Part shown: positions 63,606-64,000 of the stretch, one piece after another | Position numbering within the stretch: position 1 is the first letter of the stretch | Layout: every line of letters begins with the position of its first letter | DNA from: Enterococcus asini ATCC 700915 | GTDB taxonomy: Bacteria > Bacillota > Bacilli > Lactobacillales > Enterococcaceae | DNA length: 64,000 nt | Direction of reading: 5' to 3' | Assembly: GCF_000407365.1 (NCBI RefSeq) | Contig: NZ_ASVU01000001.1 | Location: 1 to 64,000, forward strand | Made by a program: the position numbers and the translations under genes | The notes under the pieces: generated by a model | What the model saw: only the letters and a program-made list of their open reading frames with translations | The model's database searches: none | What the model was told of the DNA's origin: nothing

Positions 63606-63634
63606 AAAAACCGCCATCTCTTAAGAAATGGCGG
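63606..63634 (-). terminator. Terminator of the thiD gene
   Basis: CCGCCATTTC/GAGATGGCGG hairpin (63611-63634) with T5 on the minus strand. Confidence 0.9.
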
Positions 63635-63660
63635 CCTTTGTCAGCTTTTAATAAGAATAG

Positions 63661-64000
63661 CTAGTCGTTCGGATAAAAAGCCCAGAAATGATGGGTCGGT
63701 CCGTGCCCTGCTCCAAGAGGTAAAGCTTGCTGAATCGCTTGGGTGATATAGTCTTTTGCCTGCTGCACCGCTTCAGGTAAACGCGCCCCTAAGGCCAGCT
63801 GGGCACAAATCGCTGAAGACAAGGTGCAGCCTGTACCATGGGTGTTCTTCGTATCGATTCGTGGGGCCTCATAAGAAAATAGTGTTTCTCCGTCAAATAA
63901 GAGGTCTGTGGCATCTGCTACTCGATGGCCTCCCTTCACTAAAACCGCCGCCCCGGTAGCCTGATGAATTAGCCGAGCCGCTTGTTCCATTTCAGCCAAC
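63661..64000 (-). CDS. thiD: Hydroxymethylpyrimidine/phosphomethylpyrimidine kinase, C-terminal part
   Basis: About 113 codons; the 5' part lies beyond the window edge, so the apparent start near 63999 is internal. Ribokinase-fold C-terminus: AVLVKGGH, THGTGCTLSSAICAQLALG (anion hole and catalytic Asp region; here the usual GTGD/C motif reads GTGC) and a C-terminal helix. Phosphorylates HMP(-P) in thiamine biosynthesis or salvage. A PdxK-type pyridoxal kinase of the ThiD-like group is an alternative. Confidence 0.85.
   Translation of the reverse strand, partial: LAEMEQAARLIHQATGAAVLVKGGHRVADATDLLFDGETLFSYEAPRIDTKNTHGTGCTLSSAICAQLALGARLPEAVQQAKDYITQAIQQALPLGAGHGPTHHFWAFYPND

Noticed and set aside
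63661-63999. Complete 112 aa kinase-like gene
   Set aside because: It is the C-terminal part of a ThiD-like enzyme of about 270 aa; the frame continues past the window edge.

Overview
The window reads as chromosome of an Enterococcus-type lactic acid bacterium. The evidence is the 16S rRNA 5' part, the order dnaE-pfkA-pyk-yceD-rpmF-gnd-two-component system, which I recall from Enterococcus faecalis near its etaRS genes, an ebsC-type deacylase, an LtaS-type lipoteichoic acid synthase, Lactobacillales-type small proteins, and a tmRNA tag ending in YALAA. Species was not determined.

Layout. 1-1200: 5' third of a 16S gene reading leftward, its leader, and three evenly spaced promoters. 1241-18900: mostly leftward housekeeping genes: EtaRS-like two-component system, 6-phosphogluconate dehydrogenase, L32, pyruvate kinase, phosphofructokinase, DnaE, an MFS exporter, a purine permease, a HAD phosphatase, a VTT membrane protein and a split ThrE-type exporter. 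19214-19777: a TetR-type regulator. 19867-30765: a tRNA-Ser(CGA) gene whose 3' end is the attachment site of a 10.8 kb integrated element. 30930-46879: glycerophosphodiesterase, small hypotheticals, an IS256-family insertion in front of an aquaporin gene, pgi, gdhA, a flavoprotein, ebsC, aroD, an rRNA methyltransferase, ltaS, and an FtsX-like protein with a degenerate ABC partner. 46917-51107: a second two-component system, a HAD phosphatase and a GntR regulator. 51307-51669: tmRNA. 52468-57959: LacI regulator plus uxaB-uxaA-uxaC for hexuronate catabolism. 58001-64000: fRMsr, a membrane protein, a GT8 glycosyltransferase, a lipoprotein, rpmE2-rho-murA, and the 3' end of thiD.

The most interesting region is the element at 19940-30765. 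It has a tyrosine integrase, an XRE repressor without a visible self-cleavage domain, an AlpA/Xis-like protein, a PrimPol plus P4/D5-type helicase, a small-terminase-like HTH protein and several coiled-coil proteins, but no capsid, portal, tail or lysis genes. That is the composition of a phage-inducible chromosomal island (PICI, a phage satellite). The sequence also shows a compact genetic switch (face-to-face overlapping promoters with three operator repeats), a candidate replication origin (five octamer repeats in inverted orientation flanking an AT-rich core), integrase arm sites at both ends, a terminator-containing leader before the putative packaging module, and a C-tract region that could be a packaging site. 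Most late-module proteins have no function I can recognise.

Metabolic links: pfkA-pyk (glycolysis), gnd and pgi supply and divide sugar phosphate flux; uxaC-uxaB-uxaA turn glucuronate/galacturonate into 2-keto-3-deoxygluconate, but the kinase, aldolase and transporter are not in this window.
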